A DNA stretch of 64,000 nt from Pratylenchus scribneri (taxonomy: Eukaryota > Nematoda > Chromadorea > Rhabditida > Pratylenchidae). The stretch is taken from NCBI GenBank assembly GCA_030063045.1, contig JAQSEB010000179.1, forward strand, positions 186,001 through 250,000. Direction: 5' to 3'. This document shows, piece after piece, positions 55,075 through 64,000 of this stretch. Each line of letters begins with the position of its first letter. Within the stretch, counting starts at the first letter, position 1. The position numbers and the translations under genes were made by a program. The notes below the pieces were generated by a model that did no database searches, had not been told where the DNA came from, and was given only the letters and a program-made list of their open reading frames with translations.

Positions 55075-57087
55075 TTATTGTGGCATTTTGAGCTCAACAT
55101 AGTTAATTTCCTCTGCCTTTGGCCGCAACAAATCCCATCGACTTTGGACCAATTGTAATTCACGGGCCGCACATTCATGAGGGGATGATGGATGGGCTGA
55201 AAATATTAAGAATTATAATGGAGATTTAATTGATTGAAGTAAAAACTGGCATATAAAAATTAGAAATTATTTGTATTAATTTTAATTTTTAAAGTTTTCG
55301 AACGTTTTTGCGATTAAATTGACCAATTAATTTTTTAATTTTAGAATATGACTTTAAAATTTTAATAATTTTAAAAGGCAAACCTTTTGCTCGTTCCGCT
55401 GTTCTCTTTAAAACGGCCTGCATTGAGGCAAGGGTGGCCCTCGTAGTGGCGCATAAATTTCCCTGAGTTTGGTCCATCCATGCCAAATGAAGTGCACAAA
55501 AAAGGTCGCCACTGCCCACAAATGATGTCTCAATCAAGGGAAATTCAAAACGGAATAGTCGAAATTGGAATTCGCCTAAAAAGTTTAAATTATAACCAAA
55601 AGTAGTTAAATATTTAAACCTCCTCCATCCGCCGTTTGAATTTTCTCTGCGGCAAAACATGCCATCATTTTTTGGTCGGGTGCCGGCGGCAAACCAGAAG
55701 TGCAAATAATTTGTTTCAAATTTGGATTGGCAGAGAAAAGTGAGCGAATGGCCAATTGGCAATCAAATTCGGTGGAGACGGCAATTCCGCTGAGTTCACT
55801 ATAAAATATTTTGATTAGTTTTGATTTTCGAATTTTTCCTTTTTTGAAAATTTCCCCCGTTTTCCTAAACAATCGGATTCATTTGGACTCGGTCCAAATT
55901 TCAAATTTACATTGAAAAAGTGTTTAATTTGTCCAAAAATCCACCAATTTATCCCAAATATTATTCCCCTTATCTAATACCCTAATTCGAATGCATTTGG
56001 AGTGATCAAATCGGCCAATGGTAATATTTCCCGCCGATAAATTTCGCATAATTCCCTTGGTACATACTTTAATTGTGGTTTGAATTAATTTAATATTAAT
56101 TTTATTCTCTCACATATTTTCCATTGTCGCCCAACACCGGGTCACAAAATAAAAAATAAAATTATTAACTTTTTAATCATTTTCTGAATTTACCATAACG
56201 CAAATTTGGCCTATGCCGGCGACATTCTCGCACAATTGAGGCCAAATGGCGAAGAAAAGTTGCATCGCCGCAATATCCTAAATTAATTTTAATTATTTTA
56301 AATTAATTAATTTTGGTGAATAAACCTGTGAGAATGTGAGAATAATTTCGATCAAGTCCATTCCGCCTCAGCCCTTCGAATAATTCCTCCAATTCGGAAT
56401 GAGTCAGCCGTTGGCCAAGGGCACCGCCGGAATATTCTTCAAATGGGGGAAAAATGCGAAGGAAAATAGTAAAAAATAATTTACGTACGAGTATGATTGG
56501 AGAATTGAACGGAATTGATGTCATCAACTTCATATCCATGTAACTTTAAATTCGGAATAAATTAAATTTATTAAAGAGCGTATTGTGGATGTGAGGTACC
56601 TGAAGTGGAAAAACGGCAGATTTGTTGCCGACATGCCCGCTGACCACATGGCTTTGAATGGACAAAATGCGACGATCCAATGGACGTTCCTTAAGAGAAA
56701 CTAATGAATTATTATTTTAATACAAATTATTTTATGGTATTTATCGATCGGCTCTCACCAGATTTTTTAAGTCACCACAAAGGAAAGGTACCGGTAACCC
56801 CCATGGGTCGTCCAATATGGGGTTATGGTCTAGCGAAGAGGTTATCATTTCACATATCCATAACCTAACCCTTCATCTGTAAGGGAGACTCTCCATTCAA
56901 TAAAAATCTGAGTGCTGGATAACCGATAAATAGCAACCGATTAGTACTGTTTTTATTTACTAATTGATCACATTTATTTATTTATTCACTCAACTATTAA
57001 ATAAATAATTTTTCGTTTATTTTTATTAAAAACCTTGGTCAAATATTCCTCCAATGAAGGGAGTACCGGTAAATCGTCGTTGGTCAT
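55075..57087 (-). CDS. PDXK: Pyridoxal kinase
   Basis: Exons 57034-57087, 56600-56689, 56489-56543, 56326-56436, 56194-56277, 56114-56148, 55981-56066, 55620-55798, 55384-55575 and 55075-55196. It phosphorylates vitamin B6 aldehydes to make pyridoxal phosphate in the cytosol. Family matches in order: [94 protein letters not shown], and [16 protein letters not shown], whose GSGDL holds the catalytic aspartate. The 35-base exon 6 is required by homology and frame, but the bases before it read TTTTTTAT, not AG; one base change would make a normal acceptor. It starts 213 bases after the splicing-factor gene on the same strand, with CATAG one base before the ATG, so it is likely trans-spliced from an operon. 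Confidence 0.85.
56821..56865 (-). repeat. Inverted repeat with tRNA-Glu-like A-box in pyridoxal kinase intron 1
   Basis: GGTTATGG (56821-56828) and CCATAACC (56858-56865) form perfect 8-base inverted repeats. The plus strand between them reads ATGGTCTAGCG, similar to the start of tRNA-Glu genes. No B-box follows. It probably belongs to a dispersed repeat. Confidence 0.35.
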
Positions 57088-57300
57088 TCTATGAATACAA
57101 AAAATATAAATAATTTTAAAATGAAATAATGAAATTATTTTGATGGAAATAACCAATTAAAATTAAAAAAAAATTAAATTGAATAAATTAAAATATTTAT
57201 TCCAGTTTATCGATGATGATTGATAATGATAATCAATTAAAAATGGTCAATTTCCATTTTCTTCTCCGTCTTCATTTCCTCCGGTCAATGCATTGCTTTG

Positions 57301-59161
57301 TTATTCGTCAATGTCATTTTCTTTTCTATCTTGTTGTTGTTTTTGTTCCATTATATTCAAATAGTCTAAAAAATTAAAAATTAATTTTTATTATTATTCA
57401 ATTTTACCACCAATTTGTTCATTTCCATCATTAGTATTCCTCTCATTTTGGCCTTCTTCTTCTTCATTCTCCAAAAATTGGGTCCATGCGTTTTCCCTCC
57501 GTTTCTTCTCCTCCGCCGTTTCGGCCCTTTTGAATTGTTCCCGTCCGTCCCAATGCGCGGCTACAATTTTATTTCCACCCACAATTCGTCCATTCATTGC
57601 TTGAACCGCCGTATCCGCGTGCTCAACACTTTCGAATGTCACCGTGATGACTCCTTCTGGGTTGGTCTGAAACATGGCATTTTAATTTAAATTTTAATAT
57701 AAATTTTATCAGATTTATTTTTGAAGTTTTTTTTATTTTAATTAAAAAATTAATTACATCATAAAGGACCAATTTTTTCACTGGACCAAAACGTTGTTCG
57801 CAAAGTTTTTGGGTGTCCTGCAAATTCCAAAATTAATTATTAAAATGTCCGAAATATTTTTAACCTCTTTTAGGGTGAAAATGCGTTCCGCTTGTTGGTC
57901 AATTTGCTCCAATGTGAACATTCCTCGCATCACAACCGTACAATCCGACTTTGACCGATAGTTCCGTGGTTTGTCCGGTTTCCATTCGAAAATTCTGAAA
58001 AAGAGTAGAAAAAAATTATTTAGTTTTTTAATTCCCCAATTAAATTACCGTTGTTGTTTCTCAATGAATTTCTTCTTTTGGGCACCGCTCATTTTTTGTT
58101 TCTTCTTTGTCGGGTCAAATTCGCCCTTCAATTGGAATTTTGCTTTTTCCACATGAATTTTATGCGCACTGTCCCATGGCCAACCATCCAAAATTTTTAG
58201 GGCATTTTCCACCTATATAAAATTAATTAAAATATTAAATAAATTCAATTAAAAATTAAACCGATTCCATTTTAATATAGCAACATGTTCCATCGCCTTT
58301 TGGCTCGCCTCCCTCCTCTCTGTACAATTTCACTTTTGGTTTGCCAGTCCTCGGGTCTTTTTGCACAACTCCACATTTGGCCATGAATTCGGCAAAGGCA
58401 GTTTCGTCTATGCTTGATGGAAAGCCGCTGGCATAAACCTGCACAAAACATGACGAAAATTATTGGATATTGACTTTTTATTAATTTATTTGTTAAAAAA
58501 TCATTTTTATCTACCGTTGTATTTCTCTGTTCGTCCATTTCGAACCATCCTTCCTTTCGTCGTTCCGCCTCCATTTCTCCTTTCCGCTTTCGTGCCTCCC
58601 TTTTCTTCAGCTAAAATTTCAAAGAAAATTAGCAAAAATGCCCTAAAATAAATACCAATTTTTCCTCTTTGGTCAATTTCCGAGGCGGTTCTTTTGGCTT
58701 ATTGTCCTCATCATCTGTTGCCAATTCTTTCCTCGGCTCCGGTTTCGGCATACTCGCATAATCGTATTGAACGCCGTAGTTGGCATGGTAATAGGCCAAA
58801 AAGTCATCGTTGATTTCCACATCCGGCAGCCATTGTTGGCTGGTCTGATTCCAGCTCATTGGAATACCTGGAAAATGAAGAAATTATAATCGATAATATT
58901 TTAATAAATTTGTAATAAAATAATTTACCATTGTTAATGCATTTGTATGGATTATTTGGATCCGGATAGACAATGCCATCGGCTGAAGTTATTGTGGTTT
59001 CATCCGCCGTTGTTTTGGATGAACCAGGCATTGTTTGCAAGGAATTGTCTGCTGCTGAATTGTCTAAAATAATAATTCAATATTAATAATTTAAAAAATG
59101 GAGTTTAACCTTGTTGAGAACCACATGGTTCCTCGACCTCGGGAACAAATTTTTCGTCCAT
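57301..59161 (-). CDS. HTATSF1: Tat-SF1 / CUS2-like U2 snRNP splicing factor
   Basis: Ten exons (59110-59161, 58929-59063, 58656-58867, 58515-58610, 58262-58438, 58049-58212, 57865-57994, 57758-57817, 57408-57666, 57301-57365) give 449 residues with clean GT-AG junctions. The family binds the SF3B1 subunit of U2 snRNP and aids branch-site recognition and elongation. The first RRM is recognisable from VYASGFPSSIDETAFAEFM and KGDGTCCYIKMESVENALK, then EKAKFQLKGEFDPTKKKQK. The second, a UHM-type RRM, has RFGPVKKLVLYDTNPEGV and AMNGRIVGGNKIVAAHWDG. The N-terminus has a WxP-like segment (WNQTSQQWLPD). The C-terminal acidic tail of the human protein is much shorter here (ENEEEEGQNE, ending ENDIDE). 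It precedes pyridoxal kinase by 213 bases on the same strand. Confidence 0.9.
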
Positions 59162-59904
59162 TTTCAATAATTAATTATTAAAAGCTATTTGGAATAATAC
59201 TGAAATTATTAAAAGTTTTTATTATGTTTATGTTTTATTCTTCATTAATCAAGTGTAAATTTAATATGCAATATTAAAAATTGCTGAGAAATTCACATTC
59301 GAATTGATCGAAAATTTTTATTCAATCACAACAATTAATTGGTTTAATCGGTAATAAAATTGTATTTAATTATTTATTATATCTGCCATTAACGGTGGAA
59401 AAACTATTTTAGAACTTTGTTCGAGTAGAATTGGGTGGAAAAAAAATCATAAAGGAGCTATGAGTGATTGGTTTATTTTTGACCATATTTTGGTTAATTT
59501 CAGTTCCAGTATTTTCTGGACATAAAAAATAATAATATTTTTGGATGTGAATAGAAGTGGGAAGGCCACATAATAGTTGGGTGAGGCATAAAGAAGGAAT
59601 ATCATTATCAAATTAAAATGAATATTATGGATGGAAAGAAGAGTACCATCAATTGAAAATTGTGAGCAATAAAATATTAATAAAAATTTATTTATCTAAT
59701 TCGAATTAATAATTAATAAAGAAAAAATTATATCACAAGTTTGGTGTGGAACAGGGAATAGAGTTGGGGAAATGGAAATATACTGGCCCGTAACATATTA
59801 ATATTTTGGTTACAAGCAATGGAAGGAAATAAACATAAACATTATGTAAAGAGAATTGGGTGGAAATTGAGCCATTATATAGGAAAATATTATTATATTT
59901 CTTG
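59162..59904. other. Intergenic region convertase / Tat-SF1
   Basis: About 740 AT-rich bases between two minus-strand genes, comprising the 3' end of the convertase transcript and the promoter of the splicing factor. No gene or repeat stands out. Confidence 0.4.
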
Positions 59905-62900
59905 TTAAAATGCCGCCGTTGAAGTGGATGCCTTTCCTCCATCATTTCCATTTGAAGTAGATGGCTTTGCCGCACTTTCAACCACTTTGATCAGTTTTAG
60001 CCTCTCATCCTGCGCATTCAACAATGAATCGTCGCTGTCCGATTCCGAATCCTCTCCAAGTAGTTCGAATTGGCCATTTTTCTGTTGTTTGTTGGCAGAT
60101 TTGGTGGAATCATTGCCAAGAGTGGTCAATGGAGTGTACCTTAATTTAAAATTTTTTGAGGGTTTTACAGTTCATGAACTTATTCTTCATCCTTTATTTC
60201 TTATTTTTCATAAATTATATAAATTTGACTCACTCTAAATCAGTTCTGTTGCCATTTTGTCCTCTTCGGCAACAATAACAACAAATGATTTGCCGGCAAA
60301 ACATTAAAAATACAGTGCCAAGCAGAACAAGCCCAATAACAGTGAAGAATTGGGCCACAAAATTTGTGGATTCTTTGCTTGAGTAGAATGTGGACAAACC
60401 GCCAATGATTCCGGTGCCGTGTTGTTTGGTGCAATCCTCACAATGTGTTTCGCCCAATTTGAGTTGGTCCGGTGAACAGCAAGGACGGCAATAGCCAACG
60501 GACCAATTCCCAAATCCTTGGGCGCATGTGTCGCATTGAAGGGGACATAAAAATTGGCGAATATTAATGATGAAAATATTAAATAATACCAGGTCCATGA
60601 CAAATGGAACAAGCCTTGTCACATTCCAGGCAAGCGCCTTGGGTGCTTTCAAAGTAACCAGCCGCACAATTATTCTTTTTGAGCACACATTTTGCTTGAA
60701 TAGTGTTGCTATCTAAAAATATTTTTGGATTATTTCATTTTCATTAATTTCCCTTACAATCAGCGATGAGTTCAGTTGGGCATTTGTCCACACAATGTCC
60801 ATGGTCCAAATGGCCATAGTGTTTTACGTCGATTAGGAGGCGGGCGCCATGGCATGTATCGCAGAGTTCGGCCGCCGAGCAACTTTCACATTCCGTTGAG
60901 CATTGTTTGCATTTGTCGCCGTCCTCGTAGAAACCCTTTTCGCAATGTGGAACACATCTGAATTTGATTTTAATTTATAATAATTAATTACCAGATAATT
61001 TGTTTCTAATTTTAACTAGTTTTTTACCTAAATGAATAATTTTGCATTTAAATAATATGTACATTAGGATAAGAATTGGTTCATAGTCCCTTAATAGTTT
61101 AGCTTCACTATCATAATCATGAAAAATTAATTTATTGATTTAATATATTAAAACCTGTGATGCAATTTACTCACTTAAATCCGGCTCGATTGCGCAAAGA
61201 TTGAGTGAAATGTCGGCAAGAAAAGCATGCGGTTTGTGTATGCGATTCTGAGCATCCAATACATTCGGAATGGCACTCACCGGCGGAACGTAAATCTCCA
61301 AAAGTGACCGTTCCCGACTCTTCGGTAGTTGTCTCATTCTTCACATTAAATAAACAAAATATTCCACTCTCGAAAATGATTGATCTATTTATTAAATCGG
61401 GACCGGACGAATAATAAATTAAAATCTACGCTATGCCAGAATATCATTGGGCCTTTTTAAATTTTTTTGATAATTTTTTCCGAAATTTATATCACAAAAA
61501 TTGTTTTTTTTTCAAATTTTAAAATTGAAAATTAATTTTCTGAAATTCATTAATTGGTGTGGCCCTCAATTCTCGTCATTTTTTGCTTATATTTATTTAT
61601 ATTAATTTTAAAAACAAAATTTTAAAAGCTTTATTCTCTTTATATTTCATCAAAATTCAAAATTGTAAAAATCAAATTCACATAAAAAATGCAAGTGAAA
61701 AAAGGGCAAATGTTTTTCAAATAAGTGGGAAAAAGGAAACAATTTTAAATTGGGGATTTTCTATAAAATAGGTGGGGGAGGAGGGCACGAAAAAATTTTT
61801 GATATAATAAAGTGAATATTTTTTGGTGAATTTATTAAAAAATGAAGATCATCACAACCGGCGCTAATGGGGCTAATATTAAGTATTTAAAAGAGGCACG
61901 GGGAAAATGCAGGGGACAAAATTGGAATGGGAAAATAGATTCATGATTGATCTCTTCCATTTTTTTATCAGAAATTTAGACAGAGAGAGCAATTAACGGT
62001 GGTTCATACAACACATAAATGGAATTGAAGTGTTTAGGAATTTTTAATCATTAAGTATTTTATTGATTGATTTTATAATTCAGATGTAAAAGAGGAGCGA
62101 GAATCTGAGGGAATTTTTAAGAATCAAAAAGAAGAATTTTTCTAAGTTTCATTTTTCAGAATTTTTGGCTAATCAGGCAAAAAAACGAATTTGAAAGCAC
62201 AAAAATAAATCTTAAAAATGTATTCCGGAGGTTCTTTTCATAAAAAAGCGTCTCAATTTTGGCAACAGCAAAACAATGCGTTGAAAAAAAATTATCTGAT
62301 CGGAGCCCGAAGCAAATTCGTGAACCGGGACCAAATTGATGAAGCCTGTATTTTAAGCGGAAAAATGGAATTTTGGCTTCTATTTTTTGACCCATTTTAA
62401 GGATAAATTTTAAAGGGAAACATTTTTTGTGCTTTGGTAAATGTTTTATTATAAAACAGGGAAAAAATGGACGAGTTAGACATTGTTGAAAAAGGCAAGT
62501 TTGTTTGTAAAAATATGGCAACATAAAAAAGTTGGTAAAATCAAGGGAAAGGGCGTTAATAAAAAAGGAAAAAGCGAGCACAAAAAAGAGGAGAGTTGTA
62601 GAGTGGGGAAGGGCAAACTTTGAACAAGTAACATTTTGGCGGAAAAATGGCGAAAAACAGAGGAGCAAAAAACATTTTTGAGGGATAATAGCGCTAGGAA
62701 ACATTTTTCTTGGACGGTTTTTCTTGTGGTTGTTTTCCTTTTAATGATGGAAAAAATGCTATCCTTGCCATTCTTGAACCATTTTTTTGTTGTTTTGTTT
62801 TATCCAATTTTCCATTCGCCTTTTCCACCTCCCCATCCACCAAAGTCACAGTGGTGGCCAATGAATTTTGTGAGGGTTGTGATGCCCCAATTTGATGTTG

Positions 62901-64000
62901 AATTTGGGTAGTGGATGTTGTTAATGATGCTATATTCCCATTCACCCCATTTGCATTGGCAATTTTGCCTCGTTTTCGTCTCCGCCCTCCCACTTTCACG
63001 CAAGCATACAATGCAACAAGCATCACAAAAACAACGGCAAAGATTTGCAAGGCCACAATGAGACCGGGTAGGAGGATCTGCAGAGGAGCAGGGGTAAAAA
63101 TTGGGGTAAAAAGGGAAAAAAGGATTTGCGTTGGATAGGGTAGGGGAGAAAGCGATAAAATCAGAAAAGCAAAAAATAGCATTTTTTCTACTAATTGGGT
63201 TTTTTTTGTAAACTTTGAAGTGTTTTTGATTTAGAGAAGTGATCAGAAATGGAATATTGATTGACCAGTATTTGGGGTGATGGATATAAGGGGGAAATGA
63301 TAATTTGATTGTTAGAAAGTGTCGGTAAAATTTTCGAATTAAGTAGAAGTGATGAAGGGTAAATTAAGTGATATTTGTTAAATGGTTGATGGGTTTTTTG
63401 GTGCATTTTTTGTGGAAGGTTCCCAGTTTAATTAATTCCAATTCTTTGGGTCAAGCATCTCGCCGGTTGTTCACCAATCTACTCAGCTGCCTAATTATAT
63501 TGCCGAAAAGGGAATTGGACGAGAATTGAGCGCCACCACCACCACCGGGATTTGAGGATGAGAATTGTTGGTTCCATTGGTGGGATTGGGGTGGGTGGAC
63601 AGAGGCGGGTGGCGGTTGTTGCCACCAATTATTTTGTTGTTGGCCACCACCACGACCAATTCCGCCACCTCCACTGATACGCCGATTCTGGCCTACCTGC
63701 GAGGTTAATTGTTGGCCAATTCCGGGTCGACGGAAAGCATTCGGTGAATATGGACTATAGCGTTGGTCGCTGGGTTGAGCCGGCTCTTCAGTCCCATAAA
63801 GGAGCAAAGTCCAATCACTGAATATGCCTGTGAAATTGAAAGATAATATTGATGTGAGATTTATTTAAATTTTAGATAGATAATAATTCAAAAATGTTGA
63901 AGCAATTTGAAAAATTAATCAATGTTTATATTTTTTAAATCAATAAAATTTTCGTTTTTTTTTTAATTATGTAAATAATAAAATATTAACCTCCAATGCT
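59905..64000 (-). CDS. bli-4: Furin/BLI-4-like proprotein convertase, 3' part, Cys-rich membrane isoform
   Basis: The catalytic domain lies beyond the right edge. Exons seen: 63991-64000 (partial), 63697-63827, 61175-61338, 60758-60957, 60590-60712, 60234-60546, 59905-60139. The exon at 63827 ends the P domain (GIFSDWTLLLYGTEEPAQPS; furin has a similar ..LYGT end). The following exons encode furin-type cysteine repeats (CHSECIGCS, CKQCSTECESC, CDKACSICHGPGPLQCDTC), a membrane helix (FTVIGLVLLGTVFLMF) with palmitoylation-type cysteines (CCYCCRR), and a tail with YTPL (Yxx-phi) and an acidic serine cluster GEDSESDSDDS, like furin's TGN-sorting signals. Convertases cut precursors after basic residues in the secretory path; in C. 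elegans BLI-4 acts in collagen maturation. The intron before 60546 ends in AT, not AG. Confidence 0.82.
61339..62693 (-). other. Intronic or 3' UTR sequence of the convertase
   Basis: 1.35 kb between the membrane-anchor terminal exon and the first Cys-rich exon. It should serve as 3' UTR of the shorter isoform and as intron of the longer. The two-strand open frames at 62156-62704 are AT-rich and lack junctions. Confidence 0.45.
62694..63077 (-). CDS. Alternative terminal exon of the convertase: membrane anchor isoform
   Basis: A CTGCAG acceptor joins in phase 0 to the shared donor at 63697. The exon encodes 127 residues: an immediate membrane helix (ILLPGLIVALQIFAVVFVML), a basic stop-transfer (GGRRRKRGKI) and a 90-residue cytosolic tail rich in Asn, Ser, Thr and Lys, then a stop. 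No Cys-rich repeats and no furin-like acidic cluster are present, so sorting would differ from the long isoform. Confidence 0.65.
   Translation of the reverse strand: MLLPGLIVALQIFAVVFVMLVALYACVKVGGRRRKRGKIANANGVNGNIASLTTSTTQIQHQIGASQPSQNSLATTVTLVDGEVEKANGKLDKTKQQKNGSRMARIAFFPSLKGKQPQEKPSKKNVS
63451..63696 (-). CDS. Alternative read-through end of the convertase: soluble isoform
   Basis: If the donor at 63696 is not used, the P-domain exon reads on for 82 codons to a stop at 63451. The extension is Gly/Gln/Pro-rich and disordered ([25 protein letters not shown]) and ends LSRLVNNRRDA. It has no membrane helix, so this form would be secreted. Confidence 0.55.
   Translation of the reverse strand, partial: VGQNRRISGGGGIGRGGGQQQNNWWQQPPPASVHPPQSHQWNQQFSSSNPGGGGGAQFSSNSLFGNIIRQLSRLVNNRRDA

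Noticed and set aside
62156..62704. 182-codon minus-strand frame in the convertase region
   Set aside because: Phe/Cys-rich translation of AT-rich sequence overlapping the end of a terminal exon; no junction, no domain.

Overview
The window is nuclear DNA of a nematode, or a very close relative. Genes are split into many short exons by introns mostly of 40-60 bases with AT-rich bodies and T-rich TTTAG/TTTCAG acceptors. Several genes have such an acceptor a few bases before the first ATG, as expected for spliced-leader trans-splicing. Same-strand neighbours often lie 200-500 bases apart, like operons, and several families have nematode character (SUR-2-like MED23, CEH-18-like POU protein, BLI-4-like convertase, CHK kinase-like genes). 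The species cannot be named; the composition would suit a tylenchid, but that is a guess. Coordinates of the conserved genes come from frame- and phase-checked exon chains.

Layout. 1-3.3 kb: four tandem two-exon genes on the + strand for small proteins with a proline-rich N-terminus and one C-terminal membrane segment; three carry PPxY motifs. 3.4-6.5 kb (-): RanGAP (ran-2-like), followed 196 bases downstream by a broken CHK kinase-like gene. 7.0-12.4 kb (+): DNA polymerase alpha catalytic subunit in 27 exons. 12.7-16.7 kb (-): proteasome ATPase Rpt1, then a BTB-domain gene. 17.5-26.6 kb (+): Mediator subunit MED23/SUR-2 with a long Q/P-rich tail, then an intact CHK kinase-like gene with two GC-AG introns. 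27.2 kb: a short coiled-coil ORF. 27.5-38.3 kb: about 11 kb without a supportable gene, with eight perfect octamer sites and long C/G tracts. 38.3-49.2 kb (+): a class-2 POU homeobox gene. One intron inside its POU-specific domain holds a 1.6-kb minisatellite, and the next exon can read through into a 518-codon ORF that ends before the homeodomain. 50.6-54.4 kb (+): MCM5. 55.1-59.2 kb (-): Tat-SF1/CUS2-like splicing factor and pyridoxal kinase, 213 bases apart. 59.9-64.0 kb (-): the 3' part of a furin/BLI-4-like proprotein convertase with three alternative C-termini; its catalytic part lies beyond the right edge.

Most genes are housekeeping functions: replication (pol alpha, MCM5), nuclear transport (RanGAP), protein turnover (Rpt1), transcription (MED23, POU) and splicing (Tat-SF1). 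The points most worth following are the PPxY membrane-protein array, the POU locus (octamers, homeodomain-core minisatellite, homeodomain-less isoform), the alternative tails of the convertase, and two introns whose 3' end reads AT rather than AG.
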